The notes beneath the pieces are model-generated. The model was given only the letters and a program-made list of their open reading frames with translations. It searched no databases and had not been told where the DNA came from. Of a DNA stretch of 64,000 bases, positions 1-51,799 are shown piece after piece. The DNA is from Protula sp. h YS-2021 (Eukaryota; Annelida; Polychaeta; Sabellida; Serpulidae), in contig OX457024.1 in NCBI GenBank assembly GCA_949752745.1, positions 106,169,692 to 106,233,691 of the forward strand, in the 5' to 3' direction. Each line of letters opens with the position of its first letter. Position 1 is the stretch's first letter. Position numbers and translations under genes: made by a program.

Positions 1-105
1 GAGCAGGTCACGTGCTAGGAGGCACAGTGTCTCGAGCAAGTCACGTGCCAGGAGGTACAGTGTCCCGAGCACGTCACGTGTTAAGGGGTACAGTGCTCCG
101 GGCAC
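1..105. repeat. 33-bp tandem repeat, three copies, with E-box
   Basis: Three consecutive 33-bp units each begin GAGCA(G/A/C)GTCACGTG and contain a CACGTG palindrome; a fourth unit starts and decays. The array probably extends left of the window. Confidence 0.85.
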
Positions 106-150
106 AGACATTACTGCGTCAGTAAATTAATTTTAACGAAATTCAGATTA

Positions 151-164
151 TAATATATATATAT

Positions 165-227
<63 letters not shown>
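151..227. repeat. (AT)n microsatellite
   Basis: A nearly pure AT dinucleotide run interrupted once by ATAGAT. Confidence 0.97.
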
Positions 228-228
<1 letters not shown>

Positions 229-875
229 TGATTTTTTTGATATTTGAAGGTTTTTAGCCAGAACCCAGATGTGCGTTAAACGGGCAGACAATCCCGAAAA
301 CACTGCACCAAAACCAAACAGATCTTTGTCGTTTATTGTCGTAACAGTCTACTGAACTCTTAGCTGTCGCTTTCCGACAAGGAAGAGGAGAAACTTGTCC
401 AAAAACCCGTTCATTTCCAACTTCACAGTATGCTGGGATTCCTACGTGTTCACGGACATGATAAATGGAAAGCCAGCTTCGACCTTCACTTAACAACATT
501 TTTTTTTCAGCTCAAGCAATCAAAATGTTGGTCCATGAAGGGAAGCAGAGTCATAACAAACCAAAGAAAAGCACCTGTCACCCAAAGAAAGAAAAACCAT
601 GAGATACATGAAGCCAACGCAGTGGTGAATTGACAATGTTAGATATGCACAGAACACGTGTTAATTACACACAATCCTCCAACACGTGACAAAAGCCCCG
701 GATGATCCGCCAGAAATATCTCCAGGGTTCAGTTGGCCGAATAAACCCTCGTCACATTTTTTCCTTCTGGAGGTCTAACCAAACAAACAATGTTAGTTAT
801 CTCCACGTAACGGCAATGTTAAAATCCCTGTTTTGTTACTACAGGACACGCCATGCACATGTTGCCTATAGTTAC

Positions 876-41247
<40,372 letters not shown>

Positions 41248-41319
41248 TGTTGCAATTTCAGCTTAAAATATTACCAAAACGTGAAAAAGAGTAACCTTCC
41301 ACTTTTTCCAGGAAGTGTT

Positions 41320-41750
41320 TATAATGCCCGTGTTTTATTGGATGTATCTGAAAAAAGATAATAAATCCAGATAATGTTTCGAAAATGTTCCAATAAAACA
41401 CTTCAGATAATGTTTCGAGAATAAAAATGGCTGCCGGGAGCTTTGGTGCTTTTCTCTCAGTAAATAGCACTCCAAATTGCGAATTGCTATTGTCAATAGT
41501 TGTATTTCTACTGTAAGTTGTCATATGTCAGTTCTGAATCGACGTGAGTAGAGCAAAACTGTTTCACTTTTGGGCGATAATGTCGTGCAGGTGCGCAGAA
41601 AAGGATTGTGGGAAGATTATCTGAATGTAAAGCTCGATACACTTGAGAATGTTTCGAGACATTATCGAAAAACCAAGAAACATTATCTGATTTCCGAAAC
41701 ATTTTCGAGACATTATCCGTGCCCAATAAAACGCAGGTAATATGACGTCA
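41320..41750. mobile_element. MITE-like inverted repeat upstream of endophilin exon 1
   Basis: GTGTTTTATTGGATGTATCTG near the left end mirrors, on the minus strand of the right end, GCGTTTTATTGGGCACGGATAATG. Both arms also carry ATAATGTYTCGAAAATGTT. There is no coding capacity. It starts about 75 bp upstream of the endophilin ATG and may overlap its 5' UTR or promoter. Confidence 0.6.
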
Positions 41751-41844
41751 CGTCAAAACACGAAGGTTACACAGGCAAAATTCGTGTCCGTTGACTTGTA
41801 ACATGTACAACCCGTTATTGTCCAACAGCCAACCACTACGGTGG

Positions 41845-42065
41845 TTCGGTCTGTTTTTTTTACACCTTTTTACTCTGGCCCACTGGGGATTCCGCGCAAA
41901 ATGGTACTCATAGAACAGAAAAAAATTAAAATATGTTCATCAGCTTTCTTCTCTGCGGTTCAGTCTGTTGCGTATAATACCTCTTTACTCCTCAGACCCA
42001 TTGGGGATTCCGCAAAAATAACATTCATTAAGGTGGGACTACTTTTTAAAATATCCATCCGCTCT
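41845..42065. repeat. Duplicated ~115-bp segment
   Basis: Two adjacent copies share GGTTCRGTCTGTT, ACTCYKGCCCAYTGGGGATT and CCGCRMAAAAT. Further right to 43300 I see only AT-rich sequence with no supported gene. Confidence 0.7.
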
Positions 42066-43339
42066 TTGTTTATAAATAAGAGATAGATCTCATCATAGGT
42101 CAGCTGTTTTATTACAGCGATGTACAACAACAAAAAATTGCCACTATCATCTTCACGAAGTCATATTTTCATTTCGTCTTCTTTCGAAGTGCTGGTAAAC
42201 TCGTCGGTTATTCTTGTGCCATGTTAAATCGTCTTTGTTAAAGAAATAACCAGAAATGTATACCTAATGTGTATTACATTCACCATAATCCTTTCACATT
42301 TTGGTCCCCCAGTAAATAATAGCAGGAGCTATTATTGTTTACAGTTTATCCATTTGAGGCGTAAGGTATGGAAATTATCAAACATCTTCTATATCAACAC
42401 ACAGCAACGTGATACAGTGATGCAATATTGTTACACCGGTTATTCATAATATATTTTCTGTATCTTTTTCATGTTATACAAAGCCTGCAATTTTTATTTC
42501 ATACGATCACCGACAGATTATTTTACATATTAAATATAAAGTAACATGTCTTACTAAGCATCATATACATCGGTAGGTTATTGGCAAGAAACAACACATA
42601 TGCCCAATTACTAATAATACTGTACATTTTCTTGGATAGTTATAAAATTGCTTAACTGTTATATTTTAAGAGTCTCATTTACAAAACAAGAAATTTAAAT
42701 AAAAAGAAGTCAACGAAATATTAATTCATATACAGTATTATTTGTTCCTTCTTAATATCTTGATAAATTAAAAAATATTTGTATCCCAAATAAGCTATCT
42801 AGCAAACACACAAAAATATTTATATGTGAGTGTAACCAAATACACACAAAGGTATAGATAAACAGATAAAATGCCTTGAAATCGGACATGCCTTTATTGA
42901 AGATTTCATTAAATTGGCAGACATAGAACAAATGGTTTAGACTTTCTTTTTTAAGCTTAAAGTATTAAAAATATTTAAAAAGCGTTATGATATTAAAAAT
43001 AATAATAATAGTCATATGAACAAAAATAATACTAATAATAACAATAATGCGATACAAAATTTCCCATACAATAAATTTATATTGTCTAAAATATGAAATT
43101 GTAAATTTACTCATATAAAGAAGGCAGGAAATTACTGTAAGAATAAACATACAAAAAGTCACATGTTGCACTGTGCATTTCGCAATTTTGAAGTAAAAAT
43201 TAATTTTAAAATTAAGGCAATTTTCTTTGTATTGCACTAAAGGAGTTTGATCTATTATAAATCTTAACTGAAGTATTGTGAGAACCCTAGAGTTGTCGCC
43301 CTCTTTCTTTTATAAATATTTTGGTTAGAATTTTTTAGA

Positions 43340-43850
43340 GATTTTTAGAATACGGGCCTGGCAAGGTTTCTGGACGTGACCATCGAAAAATACGGCCCCA
43401 TTGGCTTGGCAGCATAAAAAATAGGCCCCAAAAACTCTCCCGGCTGCCAACGACCCGAGACCCATTCCCTTTTTAGGCAATGTATTTCGGAAAGAGCTCC
43501 GCCACTCTCTTCGTATTCTGAATATTTTCTTATGATTTCTTTATAACTGATTAGCAATGTTGTCATGTCCAGATTCCTCCGCGGGTAAATTCGATTTCTC
43601 ATTGGCTGTATGGGGAGTCCCTCTCTGGATAGCCGGGGAATAAAACTCCCCGGCGAGGCTGGAGAGGGGAGACAGGCAAATAGAGACTGACAGAGATAAA
43701 GCAAGAAAAAGAGAGAGAGCTTTTACCCTACAGCCATTGTGGAAACCGAGAATAAAGCTAGCAAGGTAGAAATCTGTAAAAGGAAATCTGTTAAGAAATA
43801 GTGGAATAAATTTAAAGATCACCGATAAAAGTTATGTCTTTTTATTGAAG
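43340..43850. other. Unassigned, possible retroelement flank
   Basis: GC-richer segment containing a perfect hairpin (GCCGGGGA, loop ATAAAAC, TCCCCGGC at 43631-43653). A plus-strand tandem pair of ~85 bp around CGAAGAGTCGCACTTTT follows at 43893-43995. Its position left of the DIRS copy suggests it may belong to that element, but I cannot show it. Confidence 0.3.
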
Positions 43851-44865
43851 TTCAGTTTTGGATTAAAGAAGCTGTTTCTGAAAGAAACAGCCCCGAAGAG
43901 TCGCACTTTTTAACTTGGCAAAAAGTGCACCTTTTCTAACTCTTCTTTTCATCATTTAAGGCTCGAAGAGTCGCGCTTTTCACTAGCTGAAGAGTGCATC
44001 TTTGCCACTCTTCGGATAGTAAGAGAACGAGGGTCGTGTCGCTAATTGGGGTGGCAACACACAGTAAAACAACCCTTTATCGACCTCCCCAAGCGACACC
44101 GTCGTCGTACTGTCGGTTCTCTAATTGGCAGTATTACGAGGGTGGCGACAGTATTTAATTCCTTGTTGCTATGTTTATCCAGCTTGTCAAGCATCCGACC
44201 AATCAGTGCAGTCCTTGTCATGTGACCGAGCCATGCCCAACTTTTCGTACCACGCGATCCTAATTGATGGAAAAGTGGGCAACTATAATTCGAGTGATGA
44301 CTTCTACGTCTACAAGATATTTTATTGATAAAATGAGTATTAAGAAATTAAACACTTCAGTTTTAATGAAAAAATATCGACTTTTAGACTACGAAGCCAT
44401 CACTATGGAAGACTCGAACTGGCGGTGGGAATTGAATATCCAGTGCATATGAACTAGTTGAAACGCTGTCCACAAGACATAATGTCGCCAAAAAGATAGA
44501 AATGAAAGAGATCGAGTTCGATTTATCTTTTGATGTCAACGCGTACTGCCCATCCAATAACAATAACAACATTCAGCAGGGTTTCATTACGAAGTGCCCG
44601 TTGAAAACAATATAAAGCTCAAACATACCAGCGTCGTCAAACGAGCCAATGCCCCCCCCCCATCTTTGAACCTTATGCCGCTCCATGTGTCGACCCGAGG
44701 CAGTAGCGTGTTATACCACGTGCAAAACCGCACTGTTTAAAAAGCCCGACCATGGTACAAGACGCCATTTTCCTCGTCGCCAACACAACAGTCACTTGAT
44801 AGGCAAAATTATATGCTATCGCTGCAGTTCCAAACTGTGCCTCAATCCAAAGTCTATTTAGCGGC

Positions 44866-44908
44866 CTTCTTCTTCTTCTTCTTCTTCTTCTTCTTCTTCT
44901 TCTTCTTC
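44866..44908. repeat. (CTT)n microsatellite, 14 units, within a Lys-rich coding tail
   Basis: Read on the minus strand in the recombinase-tail frame it is a run of AAG (Lys) codons between KKPW and KAAK-stop. The paralogous site at 49588-49600 has only about three units. Confidence 0.9.
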
Positions 44909-45003
44909 CAAGGCTTCTTTTCACCAGACAGTCGGGGAGTCCTGCAAGAAGGAGGACTATTATGAATCATTGATTCAACAGCAACAAACGGGCCAAGGTT
45001 ACT

Positions 45004-45225
45004 CTAATTATTCAGCACATCAGTTGTATACTCTTGCAAATAATGCTTAATAGACGTGTTTGGCGAAGCCCAACAGCCAATCCGTATAAAGCAGCACATC
45101 GACACACCATTAACATTACGTAAGGCGTGCGCTATATATCTGACCTGATGAACTGTAATTGACAATCGTTTTTGAATTACACCTTCAGGTTCCTTAATTA
45201 TACCATACAATGTAACGTGCTGCAA
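45004..45225 (-). pseudogene. Tyrosine recombinase C-terminal fragment (copy A)
   Basis: Seventy-three codons. HQVR supplies the H-x-x-R box; the W of GCWASPN sits at the usual His/Trp position; the Tyr of KHYLQEY is the candidate nucleophile (family knowledge). The N-terminal half with the first catalytic Arg is not recognised upstream. Confidence 0.65.
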
Positions 45226-46014
45226 TAAGTACTTGATCGTTTACTGTACGCGCGTAGTAGGGAGACAGGACATAACGATGCTCCGCAACGTAACCTTACT
45301 CCCGTTGAGGCTGGTATCACAATTTACTTAAACGCACCTAAAGCCTTTACGGCGATGTGCGTCTTGCCTAGAATCGAAGGTATAGGTGTTAGGACAGCCG
45401 CCTCCAATGAATCATTTACTTGACTATCCCCCCCGGCGTTTGTCCGAGGCCAAGGCCATGAGGAAAACATACTTTTTTACAATGTGTGTTTTGCCCAATA
45501 AAAGTAATTGTTTTAGGACCACTGCCTCCCATGAACCATTGCTGTGACTACCAGAGTTTTGCAAGGCGTGTATTTCGCCGCGTAGCTTTTTCAACTGCAC
45601 AGCTTTTTCAACTGCACAGTTTAGTTTTTATGCCACAGCATCAAATGTAAACAAAGCAAATTCTGGCAACTTTCTACACAAGGAAAGCGGAAATACCATG
45701 CACAGTTTACGCTTAAAATAAAAAAACGTGATTCTGTCTCGTATTTAACTCACAATTTATATAATGAAGGAACAATTTTAGCAAAATCAGTCACATTACT
45801 TATGGAAAGCACCTTTGGAAGTTTATTATCGTAAAACCATAGAGACCTAGATACCCGTCAAATGGACATATTTCTTATCCTGCCTCAATACAGTGTCAAA
45901 TAACCTGTTTCCTGTAGAATGCCAGATACGCATCAATTTCAAATTGAATTTGAGGAATTTCCACATCTGAGATAGGATTTGAGTGTGAGATTGACATATG
46001 AACTTTAGGAGTCT

Positions 46015-46735
46015 AGGCGCAACCCCCCCCCCTCCCGACCGAAAAACTCCCAGCCCTAACCCCCCCCCCCCGCACCGTCAACCCTTCCACCCGAATAAAA
46101 CTCTCCGACGGCCTAAACCCCGAAATCCAAAACCTCCCGGTTCTCAGGTCTATTTTATATTTTGTAATTGCGATACATTCACGTTATTAATTATACTTCA
46201 AATGCCCATTGAAGAGACAACACGGCGTTTAAAATTACAATTTCTGAATCACTTAAGGAATTGATCATCATTATAAAAGAAACTTCATACATCCATTGAT
46301 GATAGCACTCAATTTTCGAATTGCAATTGCTCTTACGATTGATGAGTCTGTACACACTAAAAATTGCAATCTATATGCCCGTTGCGAGATCAGTCTCGTT
46401 TGCAAATTACAATTTATCTTTGGTAGATGTGACTTATATCCATTGTGATTTACTTGAATTGGTAATTTAGTGACCCAGATTGTTGTGAAAAATCATGCTA
46501 TCATCATGGAATACATCACATCTGCTAAAGGGAATCCAAAGATATTGTACCAAGGGCATTTATACGTAAAGCCAAAAAATCTAGCAAATGGCTATGTTTC
46601 GTACGAGTGCGAAAAGAGGCACCAGAACAAATTATCATTGCGCATTTTCTTTGAGAACGGGGAGGGGGTTGGGTTTGATGGGGGTTAGGGCCGGGAGGTT
46701 TCGGCCGGGGGGGGGGGGGGGTTTGGCCCGTTTCC
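46015..46735. mobile_element. Foldback element with C-rich and G-rich arms
   Basis: The left arm (about 46015-46075: GCGCAACCCC, CCCGACCGAAAAACTCCCAG, CCCTAACCCC) is the inverse of the right arm (about 46665-46730: GGGGTTAGGGCCGGGAGGTT, TCGGCCGGGG). The AT-rich interior contains AATTGCAATT motifs like those inside the 37.2-38.9 kb element. It directly abuts the transposase-like pseudogene. Confidence 0.65.
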
Positions 46736-47880
46736 GAACTTTTGCATACAAGCTGTTTAATTTTGCGAATTTCTTTCCGATGCTTTCTGCAATCGCAGCT
46801 AAGCTAACACTCTCGGTAAGTGCCATAGTTTTACGCAAAATATCTTCCGTCAAATCAGTTCCCACGTTTGGTGTAATATATTTAGAGCAGTGATTTCCAA
46901 CAAACCATGTGCTGTGATAAGCCTGCACTTTAATGCCGTGATTATTTAGCACTTTTTCCAGACAGGATGTTACTGGACCACTTTGTTTCTCCAGCTTTGT
47001 GGTTTCGTCGCACCTAGCTTTGTTCTCTCCCAAGTTTGCTTCAGGCGATTTTCTCGTTTCAATTGTTTATTCTTAGTAACATCTTCTAATTCTCTGCGTA
47101 GCATTTCAATTTTTTTATCATTTTCTTTCGCAGCCTTAAAAGCTGCAATAAGTTTATTGCAGTGGATGGTTGCAGGAGGGATATTTTTCTTTCTTTCGCA
47201 ATAATGTCCTAGGCTATGAGAATATCGAGTTGGAGACATTCGTCTTCCAGCAGATCGTGGTGCTTCTTACCACACCCAACAAAATGTGTGGGTATGGTTA
47301 GGAAATTTGACTCCTCTCTTTCTTGTCTTGGAATTTGAAGATGGTTTTGGTTTATATGGCACCAAAGAACGCCCCACGTGCTCCAGACAGACCACACATT
47401 TTGCCCGATAATTCATAATCACCACACATAAACACATGGATTTTCCTCTTACCCCCCCCCCCCCCACTTTTTACCCAGCAATGTGAGTATATCCTCATAT
47501 ATGGGTTCAAGCACTTGCTTAACGTTATTCCAATAATCTTGGCCTTGTACACTGTTAAAAATTATGGTGTTGTGTTTTGCATTTGGATGTGGGATATTTG
47601 CAACTCGCAAACAAGTTTTGAACGAATCGCCACCATTGTCTCCTCCAACCTTAAGCCAAATTTCATTGCCTTCAATTATCCCGTAATGATAAGTCTACAG
47701 CCCAGCATTTTCATATTTCTTCAGAAATTTATCTATAAAATGCGGCAAATCTTTAATGTAAGCGCGAGGGATTGAAATAAGTCAAAACCTTCGGAACTTT
47801 CTGGAGATTTGTCATCTTTTTCTTCAGCTGTAATAGAATGAGCTACGGAATCGTTTTTTGCAATTCTCGCACTTTACCTT
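46736..47880 (-). pseudogene. Transposon-derived pseudogene of unassigned class
   Basis: Minus-strand fragments in order include VQGQDYWNN-type text, CGDYELSGKMCGLSGARGAF, a frameshift, WCHINQNHLQIPRQEREESN, DECLQLDILIA, a Lys/Glu-rich coiled-coil stretch and YHSTWFVGNHCSKYI. The GDYE...GLSGA...WC and YH..(F)VGNH combination recalls large multicopy invertebrate proteins that I take to be transposases, but I cannot name the superfamily. Several frameshifts and stops show it is dead. The left end meets the G-rich foldback arm at 46735. Confidence 0.5.
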
Positions 47881-49679
47881 CGCAATCAAAGCCTATGCCT
47901 AAGTTTTTAAGGAAACACATTTGAATTCTTTGCTGGCTGAATGTGAATTTCGCTTTTGTTTTCATAGCCAGTCGAATATTTGTTGCAAATTAGGCTTGCT
48001 TCATTTCAGCTCTACTGAGTAGATGTCGCCGAACAGCAGGGCTTAGTTTTTAATTTCGGCGGCATATTGTACGCGTCCTGAATTTCTGCCTCTTTTTGCT
48101 GTAAAACTGCAATGGCTGTATACGTATTTAAAATTCTGAATGTCTCCAAATTGTTTCCTCTTCAATATACATGAAAACATATGGCTTAAATGCTACATAA
48201 AAATAATTATGTATAAACTGTAATTAAATAAATCGAATCAGTTAGCTGTCACTGTAATTTGAATCCCACGAAGAGAGCTCAGCGAATATTACATTGAGTA
48301 GGAGCTGTGTTAAATACTGGTTTACTAGCTTATTACACTGATGGTGATACATTCATTTCTATAGAATGATGACATGTCGAAAAAGCATACCGTTTCCTGT
48401 TCAAAGTATCGGTATTGATAGTTGCATTGTTTTAAGCGTGTCTTTAGGATGTTTTTACGTGCCTATTCGCTCTGTGCACCGATGCACATGACAGCTTTTC
48501 AACGGTTTGACTGGTGTGTCACCTGATCGGTTGCTGTTGGCGTATGCTGCTGTAGGTCGCTTCACCTTCTCACGTCTTACCACAAGGTGCGACCTGTTAA
48601 ACTTTGCTACACTGTTTTACGCCTTGTTAAATCTGTTGCATTGGTATACTAAGCTACGCTTAGCCAGGGTAACACGTTGTGTATCCCACCACGTGTCACA
48701 CCACGCCACGCTTCACATCGTTACATCATTAAAAAGCGTCACTGCAAGATGGGCGTCAGACGCCGTGAAACCACACGATGCCTCGCCATATAACTGAAGT
48801 ATTTTATTTCTAAATGCTCATTTTATGTGTAAAATATCTTTTAGACGTAGAAGCCATCACTTTGGATTTTCCAATGTATTGAGCATTGCTTATCGCGATA
48901 CATAATAGAAATTTTGCGTTACAATGCGTTGTCAACTAACCGACCAATCAGCGTCGGTGCGGATCAAGTCATGTGATCGAACCGCAACAAACTTATCATA
49001 CACCACGATCTCAACTGATAGAGACTTGGGTGGGTGTAATGCGAGTGACGGGCTTCTACGTTTACAAGATAATTTACTCGTGAAAATGACTATTGATAAA
49101 TTAAATACTTCAGTTTTTGCACACGAACTTGTTGCCATGCCGTCTACAAGACTTGGTGTCGGAAAGGCAGAAATAAAAGAAATTTAATTCAAAACCATCT
49201 ATTAATTCAGCGGATTCTCAGCGCGAACTGCCTATTCCATAACAATAGCATTGTTAAATGTTATTTCATCACGGACTGCCCATTATTAACAACGCTACAT
49301 GCTCGAACACAAGTACTGACAGACTGATACGAGCTAATGTCCCCTCTTTCTTTTTTCTGGGGACTGAGACATAACAACGTTAGCCGAATGCTGCGTGATC
49401 ATATGTGCCGACACGTCACAGTGTCGAGTTATACCATGTGCAAGACATCACTGTCTAAAAACCCAACCATGGTACAGGATACAACTGCGTCGAGTCGGCA
49501 CAGCGTCGATCACATGACGGACAGAGTTACATGCAGTAGGTGCAGACCTGAATCGTACATCCATAATACAGAGTCTATCTAGTGGCGTTCTTCTTCTTGA
49601 AGGTTTTGTTTCCGCCAGATTGCTGGGAATTTATGCAAGAAGAAGGGCTATTATGAATCACTGATTCAGCAGCAACGGT

Positions 49680-49870
49680 CAGAGACTATGCAAACTAGTT
49701 AACGTATCATTTGCATATTCTTGCACATAGTGTTTAGTGAACATGCTAAGCAATGCCCAACACCCAACCCGTAATAAATCACACATTAAAACGCCATTAG
49801 CATAGCGTACAGAGTGCTCTACGTGTCTAACCTGATGACCTTTAACTGACAACTTCCTTTCAATGCCATC
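49680..49870 (-). pseudogene. Tyrosine recombinase C-terminal fragment (copy B)
   Basis: Minus-strand reading shows ERKLSVKGHQVRHVEHSVRY, then VGCWALLSMFTKHYVQEY, collinear with copy A including HQVR, GCW and HYxQEY. It is too short and context-broken to be active. Confidence 0.65.
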
Positions 49871-50961
49871 TTTAGATTCTTTAATTATATCATATTATGC
49901 TAACAATATGGTTTTCTTGACATAGTTAGATGTAGATGCCTTACAAAAGGCTACTGAGATACTCCGCATAAAGGAAATAAATAGACGACGTTGTAATGTG
50001 CTACGGTAAGTACTTGATCGCTTATTATATGCGCGTAGTAGGGAGACGGAGCATAACTACCACGTGACCTCACATCTGGCAAGGCTTGTATCACAGTTAG
50101 TTTGAACGTACCTAAACCCTTTGGCGCGATGTGTGTCTTGCCTAGAAACGAATGTATGGGTATAAGAATCACCGCCTCCCATGGGTCATTTACTTGACTA
50201 ATGGAGTTTTGTATTTCCCCCCCTTCGTTTGTTCAACGCCAAGGCCATGAGGAGAACACATTTTAAGGTAAGTAACTTGTCTGAAATAGTGGAAAAGTGA
50301 TGAAAAAGTGGAGACGTGAGATATTTCAAAAATAGGAACAAATCCAAAGGCACACTGTTCTGTTGGAAAGAGGACGCTCCAATTGAAAGGACCTTAGTAA
50401 GCAAGACAACACATCGCTGGTAGACAAGTCATAACCCGAGGAACGCTTCAAAATAAACATGAGAGCTGAGACGTATGTTATGGATCGATCTAACCAAAAT
50501 CTTCGTAACCTTGAAATCGGTCGGCTGCCACAGGATCAGTTCCTCGAGCCACATACCATGCCTCGAAAAGTCTCCAGTGTGAAAGATGTACATTATTTGT
50601 GGAGTCCTAATGGACTAATTCTCTGAATTAATTTCTGCGAGAAACCCTTGGCTTTCATAAAGGAAAACTTCTGTACCATAGTTTCAATCGAAACATCTGC
50701 GGATTTGGATGATAATATTTCCAATGAAGTTGACGCAGATTGCCATACTCCAGAGGAATTGGAAGACGTTTGACACACGGTTTGGTTTTTCGTGCCAAAT
50801 CTTCAGTAGAACTTTCAACATTAGAGAGGATAATGGAATCGCAAACAACACAGCTGGAGACAGCACAGTAGCACATCGATCGCCAATGCTGGACACAAAG
50901 AAATGTACACTTGAAAATGATCATTGAGGTAATGGGCGAAAACATCGACATGAGGCGGCCA

Positions 50962-51204
50962 TCAAGTAGAGTGAGTTGCAATCCATTGAAACTTGTAATC
51001 TTCTAAAGCCCACTCTGTCTGAACAATCTCGCCCATTCTGGAAGATAGATCGGCTAGAATATACAGGCTGCCTGCAATGTGAGACGCTTGAATGACAAAG
51101 CCACTGTCGCGAGCATGCAAGAGGACTTGTTTGGTGAGGCGAGACAACGTCGATGAACGTGTACTGACCTGCTTGGACAAATAAGTGACCGTCGTCCCCA
51201 ACAT
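50962..51204 (-). pseudogene. DIRS RNase H fragment
   Basis: Open for 80 codons; contains TRSSTLSRLTKQVLLHARD, ASHIAGSLYILADLSSR and TEWALEDYKFQW. In the family these are the C-terminal RNase H strand/helix with a conserved (N/L)xxAD and the following TEW motif. The upstream part with the remaining catalytic acids is in another frame. Confidence 0.8.
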
Positions 51205-51799
51205 TTCACTACGTTCATAAACTGATTAAACATAAACGTGCTGTCGACAAGCAGAACGGTAGGACAAAAACCCAAGCTTGCCAAGCTTGCCAAAAATTCT
51301 TTAGCCTTCCTTCTATTTATATTTATATTTAAGCTCGATTTGTGGAATGGAAAGCCCAATTCCTCTCAAATATTTAAAGCATCTGGTAGAAATAGACGTG
51401 CAATCTCGACCGGATACTTTAATTGGTTGCTTCCTCTCCTTGGGAGACACAGTCTGCTTTTTGTTCAGGTTAGGCTTCTTGATCTGCCTCGTAGACGCTG
51501 GTGATGGCCGGCCTCTTCTTTGACGTTGACATGAAAGGAACTACTGATTGACGCTGTCTGGACCTGTTCCCTTAAGAGGTCAACGGATTACGCATCAAGG
51601 CGTCCTGCGATTTCTCTGTCGCTGATTCAATGACGCCGTTCAAGATTTCGGGAGGGAAGAGTTCAGACTGCCCATCTATTCGCGCGAACGAAGTCTGCGA
51701 ACGTCTTCCATGCTAATATTCCAGAAAAGAAGTGCTTGATTGCGACATAATACCACTAATGAGGTGAGAAGGTAAGTATTGAGCTCACTGAGCTTCAGT

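Larger units (their letters stand above)
44125..45480 (-). mobile_element. DIRS-type retroelement, copy A (3' part with tyrosine recombinase end)
   Basis: The minus strand of 45225-45004 encodes the C-terminal catalytic part of a tyrosine recombinase: VHQVRYIAHA (H-x-x-R box), RIGCWASPNTSIKHYLQEY (W and the nucleophile Tyr region). Below it a Lys-rich tail is expanded by a (CTT)n tract and ends at a TAG. The segment aligns along its length with copy B at 48.9-50.3 kb. Stops interrupt it, so it is inactive. Ngaro or Crypton affiliation cannot be excluded from this copy alone; copy B argues for DIRS. Confidence 0.7.

Noticed and set aside
254..499. Minus-strand ORF of 81 codons as a possible SH3 exon of endophilin
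   Set aside because: No ALYDFEP, WY or NYV motifs of an SH3 domain and no phase-compatible acceptor; the SH3 exon is not in the window.
44673..44924. ORF with poly-Arg stretch
   Set aside because: Wrong-frame reading of the CTT microsatellite; the recombinase-tail frame gives Lys.
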